A stretch of 8,302 bases of DNA from Pseudomonadota bacterium. GTDB lineage: Bacteria; Pseudomonadota; Gammaproteobacteria; Burkholderiales; JABEVD01. Below the pieces are notes generated by a model. It saw nothing but the letters and a program-made list of their open reading frames with translations. It made no database searches and had not been told where the DNA came from. The translations under genes were made by a program, and so were the position numbers. The stretch is from positions 1 to 8,302 of the forward strand of contig JAJZPK010000107.1 in assembly GCA_021811205.1 (NCBI GenBank), read 5' to 3'. Positions 1-6,999 of this stretch are shown here, in pieces (positions within the stretch are counted from its first letter, which is position 1; each line of letters opens with the position of its first letter).

Positions 1-828
1 AGTCTGAATGCGAAGGCTGCAGTTGTGCTGAATTTGAGCGAGGATCATCTCGATCGATACGATTCGATGAACGATTACGGCAAGGCTAAATCGGCAATTT
101 TCAAGGGAGATGGCGTTCAGGTCCTCAATCGGGACGATGCGGCGACCATGGCGATGCGCCTGCCCGGCAGGAAAATGCTTTCTTTCGGCCTTTCCTCGCC
201 CAACAGCGAATCCGAATACGGCCTCAATGACGGCTGGCTGATGAAGGGTGAAAGACGTCTGATGCAGGCGTCAAACCTGAAAGTTGCTGGGCTTCACAAC
301 GTCCTCAATGCGCTCGCATCCCTTGCACTCTGCTCGGTCCTCGACGTGCCTGAAGCGGCATTGGTCAAGGCGCTATCCGAATTTTCAGGGCTGCCGCACA
401 GGGTCGAGAAGATAGGCGAAATCGGGGGGGTCGCATTCTACGACGATTCGAAGGGAACGAACGTGGGGGCGACCGTCGCGGCCCTCGTGGGACTTCCGGC
501 CAAATCGGTTCTGATACTCGGAGGGGAAGGCAAGGGGCAGGATTTTTCTCCGCTCAAGACGGCGGTTGAAAACCATTCAAGAGCGGTCGTGCTGATAGGG
601 AGGGATGCACCCGTCATCGAGCGCGCCATACATGGCATTCGTGTCCCGGTATTCCATGCATCGAGCATGGATGAAGCGGTGGCCAAGGCATATGATGCGG
701 CAAAAGAAGGGGATGCGGTGCTGCTCTCCCCTGCCTGCGCGAGCTTCGACATGTTCAGGAACTATGTCCATCGGGCCGAAGCATTCTCGGCCGCTTACAG
801 GAAGCTGGAAACATGTACGCCCCGTTGA
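1..828 (+). CDS. murD: UDP-N-acetylmuramoyl-L-alanine--D-glutamate ligase (MurD), 5'-truncated by window edge
   Basis: Cytoplasmic ATP-dependent ligase that adds D-glutamate to UDP-MurNAc-L-Ala. The frame is open from base 1, so the gene enters from outside; 275 residues are present, and MurD is usually about 450, so the substrate-binding N-terminal domain and P-loop lie upstream. In the visible part (numbering from base 1) are the central-domain motif [10 protein letters not shown] (11-20), a KAK (28-30) where the family carries its carbamylated lysine, [10 protein letters not shown] (97-106), PHRVE (132-136), [13 protein letters not shown] (147-159) and [12 protein letters not shown] (171-182), then the C-terminal [16 protein letters not shown] (243-258). 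These are diagnostic of MurD rather than MurC, E or F. The 3' end overlaps ftsW by 16 bp. The GTG at 25 lies inside the conserved domain and is not a start. No frameshift is seen. Confidence 0.97.
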   Translation, partial: SLNAKAAVVLNLSEDHLDRYDSMNDYGKAKSAIFKGDGVQVLNRDDAATMAMRLPGRKMLSFGLSSPNSESEYGLNDGWLMKGERRLMQASNLKVAGLHNVLNALASLALCSVLDVPEAALVKALSEFSGLPHRVEKIGEIGGVAFYDDSKGTNVGATVAALVGLPAKSVLILGGEGKGQDFSPLKTAVENHSRAVVLIGRDAPVIERAIHGIRVPVFHASSMDEAVAKAYDAAKEGDAVLLSPACASFDMFRNYVHRAEAFSAAYRKLETCTPR

Positions 829-1964
829 ACATGGAAGCAGACTACGACAGGACGCTGTTCTGGATCGTCCTGTTCCTGTTCGGCATCGGGCTTGTCATGG
901 TTTATTCCGCGTCGATCGCGATCGCCGATGCGGGGCGCCACGCCTCCGGCGGCCATCCCACCTATTTTCTGGTCAGGCAGGCCGTTTTCCTCGCAATCGG
1001 CGCGATAGCGGGCATGGTGGTCTTCCAGGTGCCGATAAGGACGTGGCAGAAAATGTCGCTTTATCTCTTCGTCGCAGCGGCCATTTTGCTGGTACTGGTG
1101 CTGATCCCCGGAATCGGAAGGGAAGTGAACGGGAGTCGCCGGTGGCTTTCGCTTTTCGTGGTCAACCTTCAGCCATCCGAATTCATGAAGCTCTGCGTCG
1201 TGATCTATGCGGCCGACTATACGGTTCGCAAGGCGGCCTACATGCAGGATCTGAAAAAGGGCTTCCTGCCCATGTTTCTCGTCATGCTCGTGACGGGATT
1301 CCTCCTGCTCGCCGAACCCGATTTCGGCGCCTTCGCAGTCATCACGGCGATCGCGATGTCCGCCCTTTTCCTGGGGGGCATGAACGGCAGGCTTTTCGTC
1401 GGGCTCATCCTGATGCTGCTTGTCGGCTTCGTGCTTCTGATATGGACCTCACCATACAGGATGCAGCGCGTGGCAGGATTCATGGATCCGTGGTCTGATC
1501 CCTTCGGCAAGGGATATCAGCTGAGCCATGCGCTGATCGCGATAGGAAGAGGAGAATGGTTCGGCGTGGGGCTTGGCGGCAGCGTCGAGAAGCTCTTCTA
1601 TCTTCCTGAAGCGCACACCGACTTTCTGCTCGCAGTGATCGGAGAAGAACTCGGTTTTGTCGGCATTGCTGCCGTGATCGGCCTGTTCGCGTGGCTCGTG
1701 ATTCGCGCCTTTTCCATCGGCAGGACGGCCGCATCCCTCGAGCGCTATTTTCCTGCACTGGTCGCACAGGGGATAGGCATCTGGATCGGGGTGCAGGCCA
1801 TCATCAATTTCGGGGTGAACATGGGGGTGCTGCCGACCAAGGGGTTGACGCTTCCGCTTCTGAGTTTCGGCGGAAGCGGCGTCGTTTCGAATTGCGTCGC
1901 GCTCGGAATGCTGTTCAGGGTGGATTTCGAAAACAGGCTCCTGATGAAGGGGAAAGTGTTTTGA
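813..1964 (+). CDS. ftsW: Septal peptidoglycan glycosyltransferase FtsW (SEDS family)
   Basis: Integral membrane SEDS polymerase that joins lipid II into glycan strands at the division septum, working with FtsI (PBP3). At 383 residues it is a little shorter than E. coli FtsW (414). About ten hydrophobic segments are visible, starting with [20 protein letters not shown] (14-33). Family signatures are GSRRW (107-111), LQPSEFMK (119-126), AEPDFG (167-172), [13 protein letters not shown] (224-236), LPEAHTDF (264-271) with the presumed catalytic Asp at 270, and a C-terminal block [19 protein letters not shown] (338-356). GVLPTKG and the position between murD and murG favour FtsW over RodA. I chose ATG 813 because AGGAAG at 799-804 is well spaced for it; the in-frame ATG at 831 has no such site. 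The start overlaps murD, suggesting translational coupling. The TGA (1962-1964) overlaps a TTG start of the next reading frame. Confidence 0.96.
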   Translation: MYAPLNMEADYDRTLFWIVLFLFGIGLVMVYSASIAIADAGRHASGGHPTYFLVRQAVFLAIGAIAGMVVFQVPIRTWQKMSLYLFVAAAILLVLVLIPGIGREVNGSRRWLSLFVVNLQPSEFMKLCVVIYAADYTVRKAAYMQDLKKGFLPMFLVMLVTGFLLLAEPDFGAFAVITAIAMSALFLGGMNGRLFVGLILMLLVGFVLLIWTSPYRMQRVAGFMDPWSDPFGKGYQLSHALIAIGRGEWFGVGLGGSVEKLFYLPEAHTDFLLAVIGEELGFVGIAAVIGLFAWLVIRAFSIGRTAASLERYFPALVAQGIGIWIGVQAIINFGVNMGVLPTKGLTLPLLSFGGSGVVSNCVALGMLFRVDFENRLLMKGKVF

Positions 1965-1978
1965 AGCGCACTGCGCTC

Positions 1979-2011
1979 ATCATGGCTGGTGGCACTGGAG
2001 GGCACATTTTT
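1979..2011 (+). repeat. 33-bp direct repeat, copy 1 (murG G-loop segment)
   Basis: This segment is identical base for base to 2100-2132, offset 121 bp. It begins ATCATGGCTGG and ends GGCACATTTTT, and encodes [11 protein letters not shown] in copy 1's frame. The match stops abruptly on the 3' side (GGTTCC here, CCGGCT in copy 2). On the 5' side only scattered identity remains, although both copies have a start codon at the same distance upstream. Identity at all third codon positions argues for a recent event rather than ancient homology. Confidence 0.95.
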
Positions 2012-2081
2012 GGTTCCGACGTAACGCGCACGATGCCGCGCATTAGTCTGCGCCGAAAATGCGCCCATGCGGGAGGCATTT
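2012..2081 (+). other. Unexplained segment between the duplicated murG starts
   Basis: This 70-bp stretch separates the truncated murG copy from the functional murG start. It resembles neither ftsW nor murG. It holds a 7-bp inverted repeat (GCGCATT at 2038-2044 and AATGCGC at 2058-2064, 13-base loop) and ends in the ribosome-binding region of murG. I recognise no insertion-sequence end, tRNA, attC site or promoter in it. Confidence 0.6.
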
Positions 2082-2087
2082 ATGCCT
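2071..2087 (+). promoter_or_regulatory. murG ribosome-binding site with a small hairpin over the start codon
   Basis: GGGAGG at 2071-2076 lies five bases before ATG 2082 and decides that start over the in-frame ATG at 2067, which has no comparable site. AGGCA (2074-2078) can pair with TGCCT (2083-2087) around a TTTA loop, which would cover part of the ribosome site and the start codon. The stem is only five pairs, so any effect would be modest. Translation of the leader ORF ending at 2089 would open it. Confidence 0.5.
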
Positions 2088-3137
2088 AGGAAGATACTGA
2101 TCATGGCTGGTGGCACTGGAGGGCACATTTTTCCGGCTCTTGCTGTCGCGCAGGCATTGGAGAAACAAGGCTTCGCCATTGTCTGGCTCGGAACGAAGAA
2201 CGGCATGGAAGCGAAGCTCGTGCCTGAAAAGGGGTTTGAAATCGAATATGTGAGGTTCTCCGGGGTGAGGAAGAGCGGAATTCTGAAATGGCTGGCGCTT
2301 CCCTTTGCGCTCGCCTTCGCCTGTCTGCAAAGCGCGAAGATCATTTTTTCGAAAAGGCCTGATGTCGTGCTGGGGATGGGCGGGTTTGCTTCATTTCCGG
2401 GCGGAATGACGGCGGCAATGCTTGGAAAGCCGCTCGTCATCCATGAACAGAATGCGATTGCCGGGCTTTCGAACAGGATCCTGTCCAGGTTTGCGACCAG
2501 GACCTTGGTCGCATTCCCGGGTGCATTGAAAAAGGCAATTCATGTCGGCAATCCGGTGAGAAGCGAAATCGCCGCCCTTCCGGATCCCGCTGAACGCTTC
2601 GAAAACAGACAGGGTCCGCTCTTTCTGCTCGTGGTTGGCGGAAGTCGCGGCGCCAGGGCGCTCAACGATGCATTGCCCAAAGCGCTCGGGATGATGGAGC
2701 AAAAGCCGCATGTGCTCCACCAGGCAGGCGTTGATGATCTGGAGCGGGTGAAGGCTTCCTATCGCGAATTCGGGGTGAATGCAGATGTCGTGCCCTTCAT
2801 CTCGGACATGGAGGAGGCATACGGAAAGGCCGATCTGATCGTTTGCAGGTCGGGCGCGCTCACCGTATGCGAGATTGCTGCGGCCGGGCTTGCCAGCGTT
2901 CTAGTTCCCTACCCGCACGCGGTAGACGACCACCAGAGATGGAATGCACGCTATCTGAGCGAATCGGGCGCAGCGTTCTTGATTCCCCAGAACGAATTCG
3001 AGCCGTCCAGGCTTGCGGAACTGATCGAGAGCATGGACAGACGGAAGCTGCTCGAGATGGCGAGCAGGGCGAGAAAACTGGCGATGACGGATGCGACTGA
3101 AAAGGTCGCAGAAATCTGCATGGAGCTTGCAGCATGA
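2082..3137 (+). CDS. murG: UDP-N-acetylglucosamine--N-acetylmuramyl-(pentapeptide) pyrophosphoryl-undecaprenol GlcNAc transferase (MurG)
   Basis: Membrane-associated GT-B glycosyltransferase on the cytoplasmic face that transfers GlcNAc from UDP-GlcNAc to lipid I, giving lipid II for FtsW. The 351 residues are normal for the family. The N-terminal (acceptor) domain shows [12 protein letters not shown] (10-21), [14 protein letters not shown] (95-108), [12 protein letters not shown] (121-132) and GNPVR (156-160). The C-terminal (UDP-GlcNAc) domain shows [12 protein letters not shown] (184-195), [15 protein letters not shown] (255-269) with the conserved Glu, and [15 protein letters not shown] (276-290). 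The start at 2082 is chosen from GGGAGG five bases upstream; an ATG at 2067 would add only MREAF and lacks a good site. Its 5' end is duplicated upstream (33 bp identical at 1979-2011). The TGA overlaps the murC ATG as ATGA. Confidence 0.97.
   Translation: MPRKILIMAGGTGGHIFPALAVAQALEKQGFAIVWLGTKNGMEAKLVPEKGFEIEYVRFSGVRKSGILKWLALPFALAFACLQSAKIIFSKRPDVVLGMGGFASFPGGMTAAMLGKPLVIHEQNAIAGLSNRILSRFATRTLVAFPGALKKAIHVGNPVRSEIAALPDPAERFENRQGPLFLLVVGGSRGARALNDALPKALGMMEQKPHVLHQAGVDDLERVKASYREFGVNADVVPFISDMEEAYGKADLIVCRSGALTVCEIAAAGLASVLVPYPHAVDDHQRWNARYLSESGAAFLIPQNEFEPSRLAELIESMDRRKLLEMASRARKLAMTDATEKVAEICMELAA
2100..2132 (+). repeat. 33-bp direct repeat, copy 2 (inside murG)
   Basis: This is the copy inside the intact gene, encoding residues 7-17 of MurG, including the glycine-rich loop. 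It is identical to 1979-2011. Recombination or slippage between the two copies would remove exactly 121 bp and join the TTG start at 1961 to the body of murG in frame. Confidence 0.95.
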
Positions 3138-4516
3138 GGCACAAGATCAATCACATTCATTTTGTAGGCATAGGCGGTTCGGGCATGAGCGGGATTGCCG
3201 AGGTGTTGCTCAATCTCGGATACGCCGTGAGCGGATCAGACCTGCATGGGAACGCTTCGACTGCCCGGCTCAAAATGCTCGGCGCAACGGTGAATATCGG
3301 CCACCAGGCCGAAAACATCTCCGGGGCGGACGTTGTGGTGGTATCGACCGCGGTGAAGGAAGACAATCCGGAGGTCGTTGCGGCCAGGCAGAAGCGGATA
3401 CCAGTCGTGCCGCGCGCGGTGATGCTGGCCGAGCTGATGAGGCTCAAGAAGGGGATTGCGGTGGCAGGCACCCATGGCAAGACGACCACGACGAGCCTGG
3501 TGTCCAGCGTGCTGGCCGAAGGCGGAATCGATCCGACCTTCGTGATCGGCGGAAAGCTCAACAGCGCAGGATCCAATGCCAAGCTGGGGAGCGGCGAATT
3601 CATCGTCGTGGAAGCGGACGAATCGGATGCATCCTTTCTCCATCTTCAGCCCGTCATCGCCGTCGTCACGAATATCGACGCGGATCACATGGAAACCTAT
3701 GGGCACGATTTTTCGAAGCTCAGGCAGACTTTCGCCGATTTCGTCGAGCATCTCCCCTTCTACGGCGTGGCTGTGCTTTGCGCGGACGATCCCAGCGTGA
3801 TGGAGATGAGCAAGAGCATCACCAAGACGATCACGACCTATGGCATTTCGGAAGAAGCGCAGATCCGCGCTTTCGACATCGAGCATTGCGGCGGAAAGAT
3901 GAAATTCAGGGTGAAGCGCAACGGACATTCCTTTCCGGTCACCCTCAATCTTCCTGGGCTCCACAACGTCAGGAACGCGCTTGCTGCAGTCGCCGTCGGA
4001 GTCGAACTCAACATTTCGGACGATGCGATCGCCAAGGCGCTTTCGGAATTCAAGGGAGTGGGAAGGCGGTTCCAGAATTACGGGGAAATCCCCATCAAGG
4101 GCGGAAGCTATACCCTGATCGACGATTACGGGCATCACCCTGCCGAGATGGCTGCGACGATCGCGGCGGCTCGCGGCGCGTTCCCAGGCAAGCGCATCGT
4201 GCTTGCCTTCCAGCCGCACAGGTACACGAGGACGCGCGATCTTTTCGAGGATTTCGTGAAGGTGCTCGCATCAGTCGACGTGCTTTTTCTCACCGAAGTC
4301 TATGCGGCAGGAGAGTCCCCCATCGTTGCGGCAGACGGCAGGTCGCTTGCAAGGAGCGTAAGGCTTCAGGGTCTGGTCGATCCGATTTTCGTCGAGACGC
4401 CCGAGGAAATCGTCGGCGTGCTCGACAACGTGGTCCAGGATGGGGATGTCGTGCTCGTGATGGGGGCGGGCTCGATCGGGGGGATTCCCAGGCAGATTGC
4501 GGAAGGGCGGATATGA
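3134..4516 (+). CDS. murC: UDP-N-acetylmuramate--L-alanine ligase (MurC)
   Basis: Cytoplasmic ATP-dependent ligase that adds L-alanine, the first stem-peptide residue, to UDP-MurNAc. The 460 residues match the family. In order: the nucleotide-sugar-binding loop [12 protein letters not shown] (12-23), the ATP P-loop GTHGKTTTT (112-120), EADESD (160-165), [12 protein letters not shown] (180-190), [11 protein letters not shown] (275-285), GVGRRF (308-313), DDYGHHPAE (330-338) and [13 protein letters not shown] (359-371). GIGGSGMSG plus YGHHP separates it from MurD and the MurC-like ligase Mpl. ATG 3134 overlaps the murG stop as ATGA, with GGAG at 3122-3125 as ribosome site, so translation is probably coupled to murG. 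The other two + frames are open for long stretches inside it, which reflects GC-rich third positions rather than nested genes. Confidence 0.98.
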   Translation: MRHKINHIHFVGIGGSGMSGIAEVLLNLGYAVSGSDLHGNASTARLKMLGATVNIGHQAENISGADVVVVSTAVKEDNPEVVAARQKRIPVVPRAVMLAELMRLKKGIAVAGTHGKTTTTSLVSSVLAEGGIDPTFVIGGKLNSAGSNAKLGSGEFIVVEADESDASFLHLQPVIAVVTNIDADHMETYGHDFSKLRQTFADFVEHLPFYGVAVLCADDPSVMEMSKSITKTITTYGISEEAQIRAFDIEHCGGKMKFRVKRNGHSFPVTLNLPGLHNVRNALAAVAVGVELNISDDAIAKALSEFKGVGRRFQNYGEIPIKGGSYTLIDDYGHHPAEMAATIAAARGAFPGKRIVLAFQPHRYTRTRDLFEDFVKVLASVDVLFLTEVYAAGESPIVAADGRSLARSVRLQGLVDPIFVETPEEIVGVLDNVVQDGDVVLVMGAGSIGGIPRQIAEGRI

Positions 4517-5379
4517 TGCGCGGCGAGCTCATGCATGCCGAACCGATGAAGCGCCATACCAGCTGGAAGGTGGGGGGCAATGCCGACAAGTTCTACAGGC
4601 CGGCCGACCTCGCAGACCTCTCCGAATTCCTGAGAGCCTTGCCGGAAGAAGAGCCGATCGAAGTGATCGGTCTCGGCAGCAATCTCCTTGTGAGGGACGG
4701 GGGGGTCAGGGGAACGGTGATCCTCATGCACAAGGTGCTGGAAGGGCTTTGCGAAGAGGACGGACTGATTCACGCCCAGGCAGGGGTTGCCTGCGCAAAA
4801 GTGGCGCGATTTGCTGCAAACAGGGGATGGAAGGGCGCCGAATTTCTGGCAGGCATTCCTGGAACGGTGGGCGGTGCGCTTGCCATGAACGCGGGATGCT
4901 ACGGCGGGGAGACCTGGAAGATCGTGGAAAAGGTCGAGGCTATCGGTCGGGACGGCATCGTGAAAACGAGGCGCCCCGATGAATACAAGATAGGCTATCG
5001 TGCGGTCTCGGGGCCGTCCAGGGAGTGGTTCGTATCGGCATGGTTCAGGCTGGTTCCCGGAAAAGGCGGGATGGAGGAAATCAAGGTCATGCTGAAGAAG
5101 CGGATCGCTGCCCAGCCGCTTTCCTATCCCAATGCAGGATCCGTGTTCAGGAATCCGCAAGGCGATTATGCGGCGCGGCTGATCGAATCTTGCGGGCTCA
5201 AGGGGCGCGCGATAGGCGGGGCGATGGTGTCTGAGAAGCACGCCAACTTCATCGTCAATACGGGAGATGCGAAAGCGTCGGACATCGAAAGTCTGATCGA
5301 TCTCGTCAGGGAAACGGTCCTGGCGGAAACGGGAATCGAACTGGAGCGTGAAGTGCGCATCATCGGGGAGGCGGCATGA
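4513..5379 (+). CDS. murB: UDP-N-acetylenolpyruvoylglucosamine reductase (MurB)
   Basis: Cytoplasmic FAD-dependent enzyme that uses NADPH to reduce UDP-GlcNAc-enolpyruvate to UDP-MurNAc, the substrate of MurC. The 288 residues are the short (type II-like) form; E. coli type I is 342. FAD-domain motifs are [10 protein letters not shown] (16-25), [15 protein letters not shown] (53-67) and [18 protein letters not shown] (111-128). YKIGYR (158-163) carries an active-site Arg, NAGSVFRNP (207-215) the proton-donor Ser (210), then [10 protein letters not shown] (240-249), and LEREVRIIG (277-285) near the end carries the catalytic Glu (280 by alignment of the EVR motif). ATG 4513 overlaps the murC stop as ATGA and has GGAAGGG at 4501-4507. 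The frame is also open far upstream through murC, but that part is a shadow. murB in this position is absent from the E. coli cluster. Confidence 0.97.
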   Translation: MMRGELMHAEPMKRHTSWKVGGNADKFYRPADLADLSEFLRALPEEEPIEVIGLGSNLLVRDGGVRGTVILMHKVLEGLCEEDGLIHAQAGVACAKVARFAANRGWKGAEFLAGIPGTVGGALAMNAGCYGGETWKIVEKVEAIGRDGIVKTRRPDEYKIGYRAVSGPSREWFVSAWFRLVPGKGGMEEIKVMLKKRIAAQPLSYPNAGSVFRNPQGDYAARLIESCGLKGRAIGGAMVSEKHANFIVNTGDAKASDIESLIDLVRETVLAETGIELEREVRIIGEAA

Positions 5380-6272
5380 ATTTCGGAAAGGTCGCGGTGC
5401 TGATGGGCGGCCGCTCGGCCGAGCGGGAAATATCCCTGAAAAGCGGGAATGCCGTGCTTGGTGCGCTGATCAGGAAACATGTCGACGCGCACGCATTCGA
5501 CCCTGCAGAACGCGATATTGCGGACCTCAAAGAGTTCGATCGGGTTTTCATCGCGCTGCATGGCCGATATGGCGAGGACGGCACGATACAGGGTGCGCTT
5601 GAATTGATGGGCATTCCCTATACGGGAAGCGGCGTGCTGGCTTCCAGCCTTTCAATGGACAAGTGGCGCACCAAGCTGATCTGGCAGGCTTCCGGCATTC
5701 CGATCGCGAAATACGAACTGCTGACGGAAGATTCCGATCATGAAGCGGTGGCGAAAAGGCTGGGACTGCCGATCTTCGTCAAGCCCGCATGCGAAGGGTC
5801 GAGCATCGGCATCAGCAAGGTCAAGGATGCGGCAGGGCTGAAGGCGGCCTATCGGCTTGCAGCGCAATACGACTCGATCGTCATCGCGGAATCCTTCGTC
5901 GAAGGAAAAGAAGTGCAGTTCCCAGTTCTCGGAAAGAGCGTGCTGCCTTCCATCAGGATAGAGACGCCGCACGAATTCTACGATTATGACGCGAAATATT
6001 TCGCAAACGACACGCGCTACATTTGCCCCGGCCTGCCGAGCGAAGAAGAGGAGAAATTGCACGAACTGGTCCTCAAATCCTTCGATGCACTGGGATGCGC
6101 GGGTTGGGGAAGGGTGGATCTCATTATCGGGGAGGCGGGTCCGGTTTTCCTCGAGATGAACACCGTACCGGGCATGACCGATCACAGTCTGGTCCCCATG
6201 TCGGCAAGAAAAACGGGAATGGAATTCGACGACCTGGTGTTGCGCATACTGGAGGGAAGCCATGTGGGATAG
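5376..6272 (+). CDS. ddl: D-alanine--D-alanine ligase (Ddl)
   Basis: Cytoplasmic ATP-grasp ligase that makes the D-Ala-D-Ala dipeptide for attachment by MurF. It has 298 residues; E. coli DdlB has 306. In order: [14 protein letters not shown] (11-24), [12 protein letters not shown] (62-73), [15 protein letters not shown] (83-97), the ATP-binding [14 protein letters not shown] (135-148), EFYDYDAKY (200-208), GRVDLI (245-250) and the metal-binding [18 protein letters not shown] (258-275). The Tyr in YDAKY is the family residue linked to D-Ala rather than D-lactate as second substrate, so ordinary vancomycin-sensitive type precursors are inferred. ATG 5376 overlaps the murB stop as ATGA and has GGGGAGG at 5365-5371. 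The 3' end overlaps ftsQ by 11 bp. Position in the cluster corresponds to ddlB of enterobacteria. Confidence 0.97.
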   Translation: MNFGKVAVLMGGRSAEREISLKSGNAVLGALIRKHVDAHAFDPAERDIADLKEFDRVFIALHGRYGEDGTIQGALELMGIPYTGSGVLASSLSMDKWRTKLIWQASGIPIAKYELLTEDSDHEAVAKRLGLPIFVKPACEGSSIGISKVKDAAGLKAAYRLAAQYDSIVIAESFVEGKEVQFPVLGKSVLPSIRIETPHEFYDYDAKYFANDTRYICPGLPSEEEEKLHELVLKSFDALGCAGWGRVDLIIGEAGPVFLEMNTVPGMTDHSLVPMSARKTGMEFDDLVLRILEGSHVG

Positions 6273-6978
6273 GCCACAGGATCTGAATGCCATATCCAAT
6301 GTCCTGTTCGCCTTCGTGGTCGGGTTCAGCCTCTATGCGCTGGTCTTCCGCATCGTCCATTTGCCCAATTTCTCGCTCGAGGTGCTGAAGGTGCAAGGCA
6401 TGACTCGCCACCTGACTCGTGATCAGGTCAGGTTCATTGCGGACAGACGGGTGAAGGGCAATTTTTTCACCATGGACATAGACGGGATGCGGAGCGACTT
6501 CGAGAAGCTGCCCTGGGTGAGGACGGTGAGCGTGAGGCGCAGATGGCCGCTGGAAGTCGACGTGAAGATAGAGGAGCATGTGCCGCTTGCCCACTGGGGG
6601 GCGGACCAGCTGGTCGATACCTACGGCGATGTTTTCGATGCCTCAACGGACATGAAGCTTCCTTATTTTTCAGGTCCTTACGGATCTTCACGGGAAGTCG
6701 CACAGGAATACGAGACATTCTCGAAAAATCTTGAACCGCTTGGGTTCCATCTCGCGAAGCTCAGTCTTTCGGAAAGAAGGTCATGGGAGATTTTGCTGGA
6801 TGACGGCATGACGATCGCCCTCGGCAGGGAAAATGTTGAACCGCGCCTTGCCGATTTTGCCGCGCTCTACTCGAGGACGGTGGGGCGGCTTGCCAGGCGC
6901 ATCGACTATGTCGATTTGCGGTACGAGAACGGATTTGCAGTGCGGGTTCCGGGGTTGAAAGCCCGGGCGGGCGCTTAA
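6262..6978 (+). CDS. ftsQ: Cell division protein FtsQ (DivIB family)
   Basis: Bitopic inner-membrane protein that links early and late divisome parts through FtsB and FtsL. The 238 residues compare with 276 in E. coli. The layout is a short cytoplasmic tail (1-10), one transmembrane segment [19 protein letters not shown] (11-29), then a periplasmic POTRA domain (about 36-105) with [16 protein letters not shown] and the typical [19 protein letters not shown] (83-101), followed by the beta domain beginning HVPLAHWG (106-113) and ending [16 protein letters not shown] (216-231). The RRRWP-type motif and gene position make the call firm despite low family conservation. ATG 6262 lies inside the end of ddl with GGAGGG at 6251-6256. 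A 21-bp gap follows before ftsA. Confidence 0.95.
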   Translation: MWDRPQDLNAISNVLFAFVVGFSLYALVFRIVHLPNFSLEVLKVQGMTRHLTRDQVRFIADRRVKGNFFTMDIDGMRSDFEKLPWVRTVSVRRRWPLEVDVKIEEHVPLAHWGADQLVDTYGDVFDASTDMKLPYFSGPYGSSREVAQEYETFSKNLEPLGFHLAKLSLSERRSWEILLDDGMTIALGRENVEPRLADFAALYSRTVGRLARRIDYVDLRYENGFAVRVPGLKARAGA

Positions 6979-6999
6979 CGGATTGTAAAGGGGCGGGAA

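Larger units (their letters stand above)
1961..2089 (+). pseudogene. Truncated duplicate of the murG 5' end (42-codon leader ORF)
   Basis: A TTG at 1961-1963 overlaps the ftsW stop as TTGA, with a possible ribosome site (AAGGGG, 1947-1952) upstream. The frame reads (M)[16 protein letters not shown], a convincing MurG N-terminus containing the glycine-rich loop, then loses all MurG similarity after residue 17 and continues for 25 unrelated residues to TAG at 2087-2089. The true murG start ([17 protein letters not shown]) has the same number of residues before IMAGG. The simplest reading is that 1961 was the original murG start, cut off from its body by a 121-bp insertion or duplication. Its stop overlaps the ATG of murG at 2082, so translating it could also act as a leader that brings ribosomes to murG. 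Whether the short peptide is made is unknown; a lone G-loop fragment should have no enzyme activity. Confidence 0.7.

Noticed and set aside
424..430. Seven-G runs at 424-430 (murD) and 4699-4705 (murB), possible slippage tracts.
   Set aside because: Both simply encode Gly-Gly-Val in conserved contexts, both frames are intact, and runs of this length are expected in GC-rich DNA.
289..450. Similarity between murD (GLHNV.NALA and KALSEF regions) and murC 3956-4130.
   Set aside because: This is the shared Mur ligase fold, not a recent repeat; nucleotide identity is patchy.
605..1498. 297-codon + frame overlapping the murD end and ftsW.
   Set aside because: It is out of frame with both real genes and very arginine-rich; ftsW in the other frame has every family motif.
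2012..2070. Possible integron attC site or insertion-sequence end in the insert between the murG starts.
   Set aside because: No attC core sites in the right arrangement, no transposase, and no terminal inverted repeats at the insert edges.
3236..4219. 327-codon open frame on the - strand opposite murC.
   Set aside because: Typical antisense shadow of a GC-rich gene: no recognisable motif, no ribosome site I could support, and lies entirely within murC.
3091..4512. The reading frame of murB is open for 474 codons upstream, across all of murC.
   Set aside because: The translation is arginine- and glycine-rich without family motifs, and it is the alternate frame of a well-conserved murC. MurB similarity begins only at 4513, where there is a ribosome site.
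4366..5241. 291-codon open frame on the - strand opposite the murC end and murB.
   Set aside because: Composition is rich in Arg, Pro and His with no domain pattern; explained by codon bias of the + strand genes.
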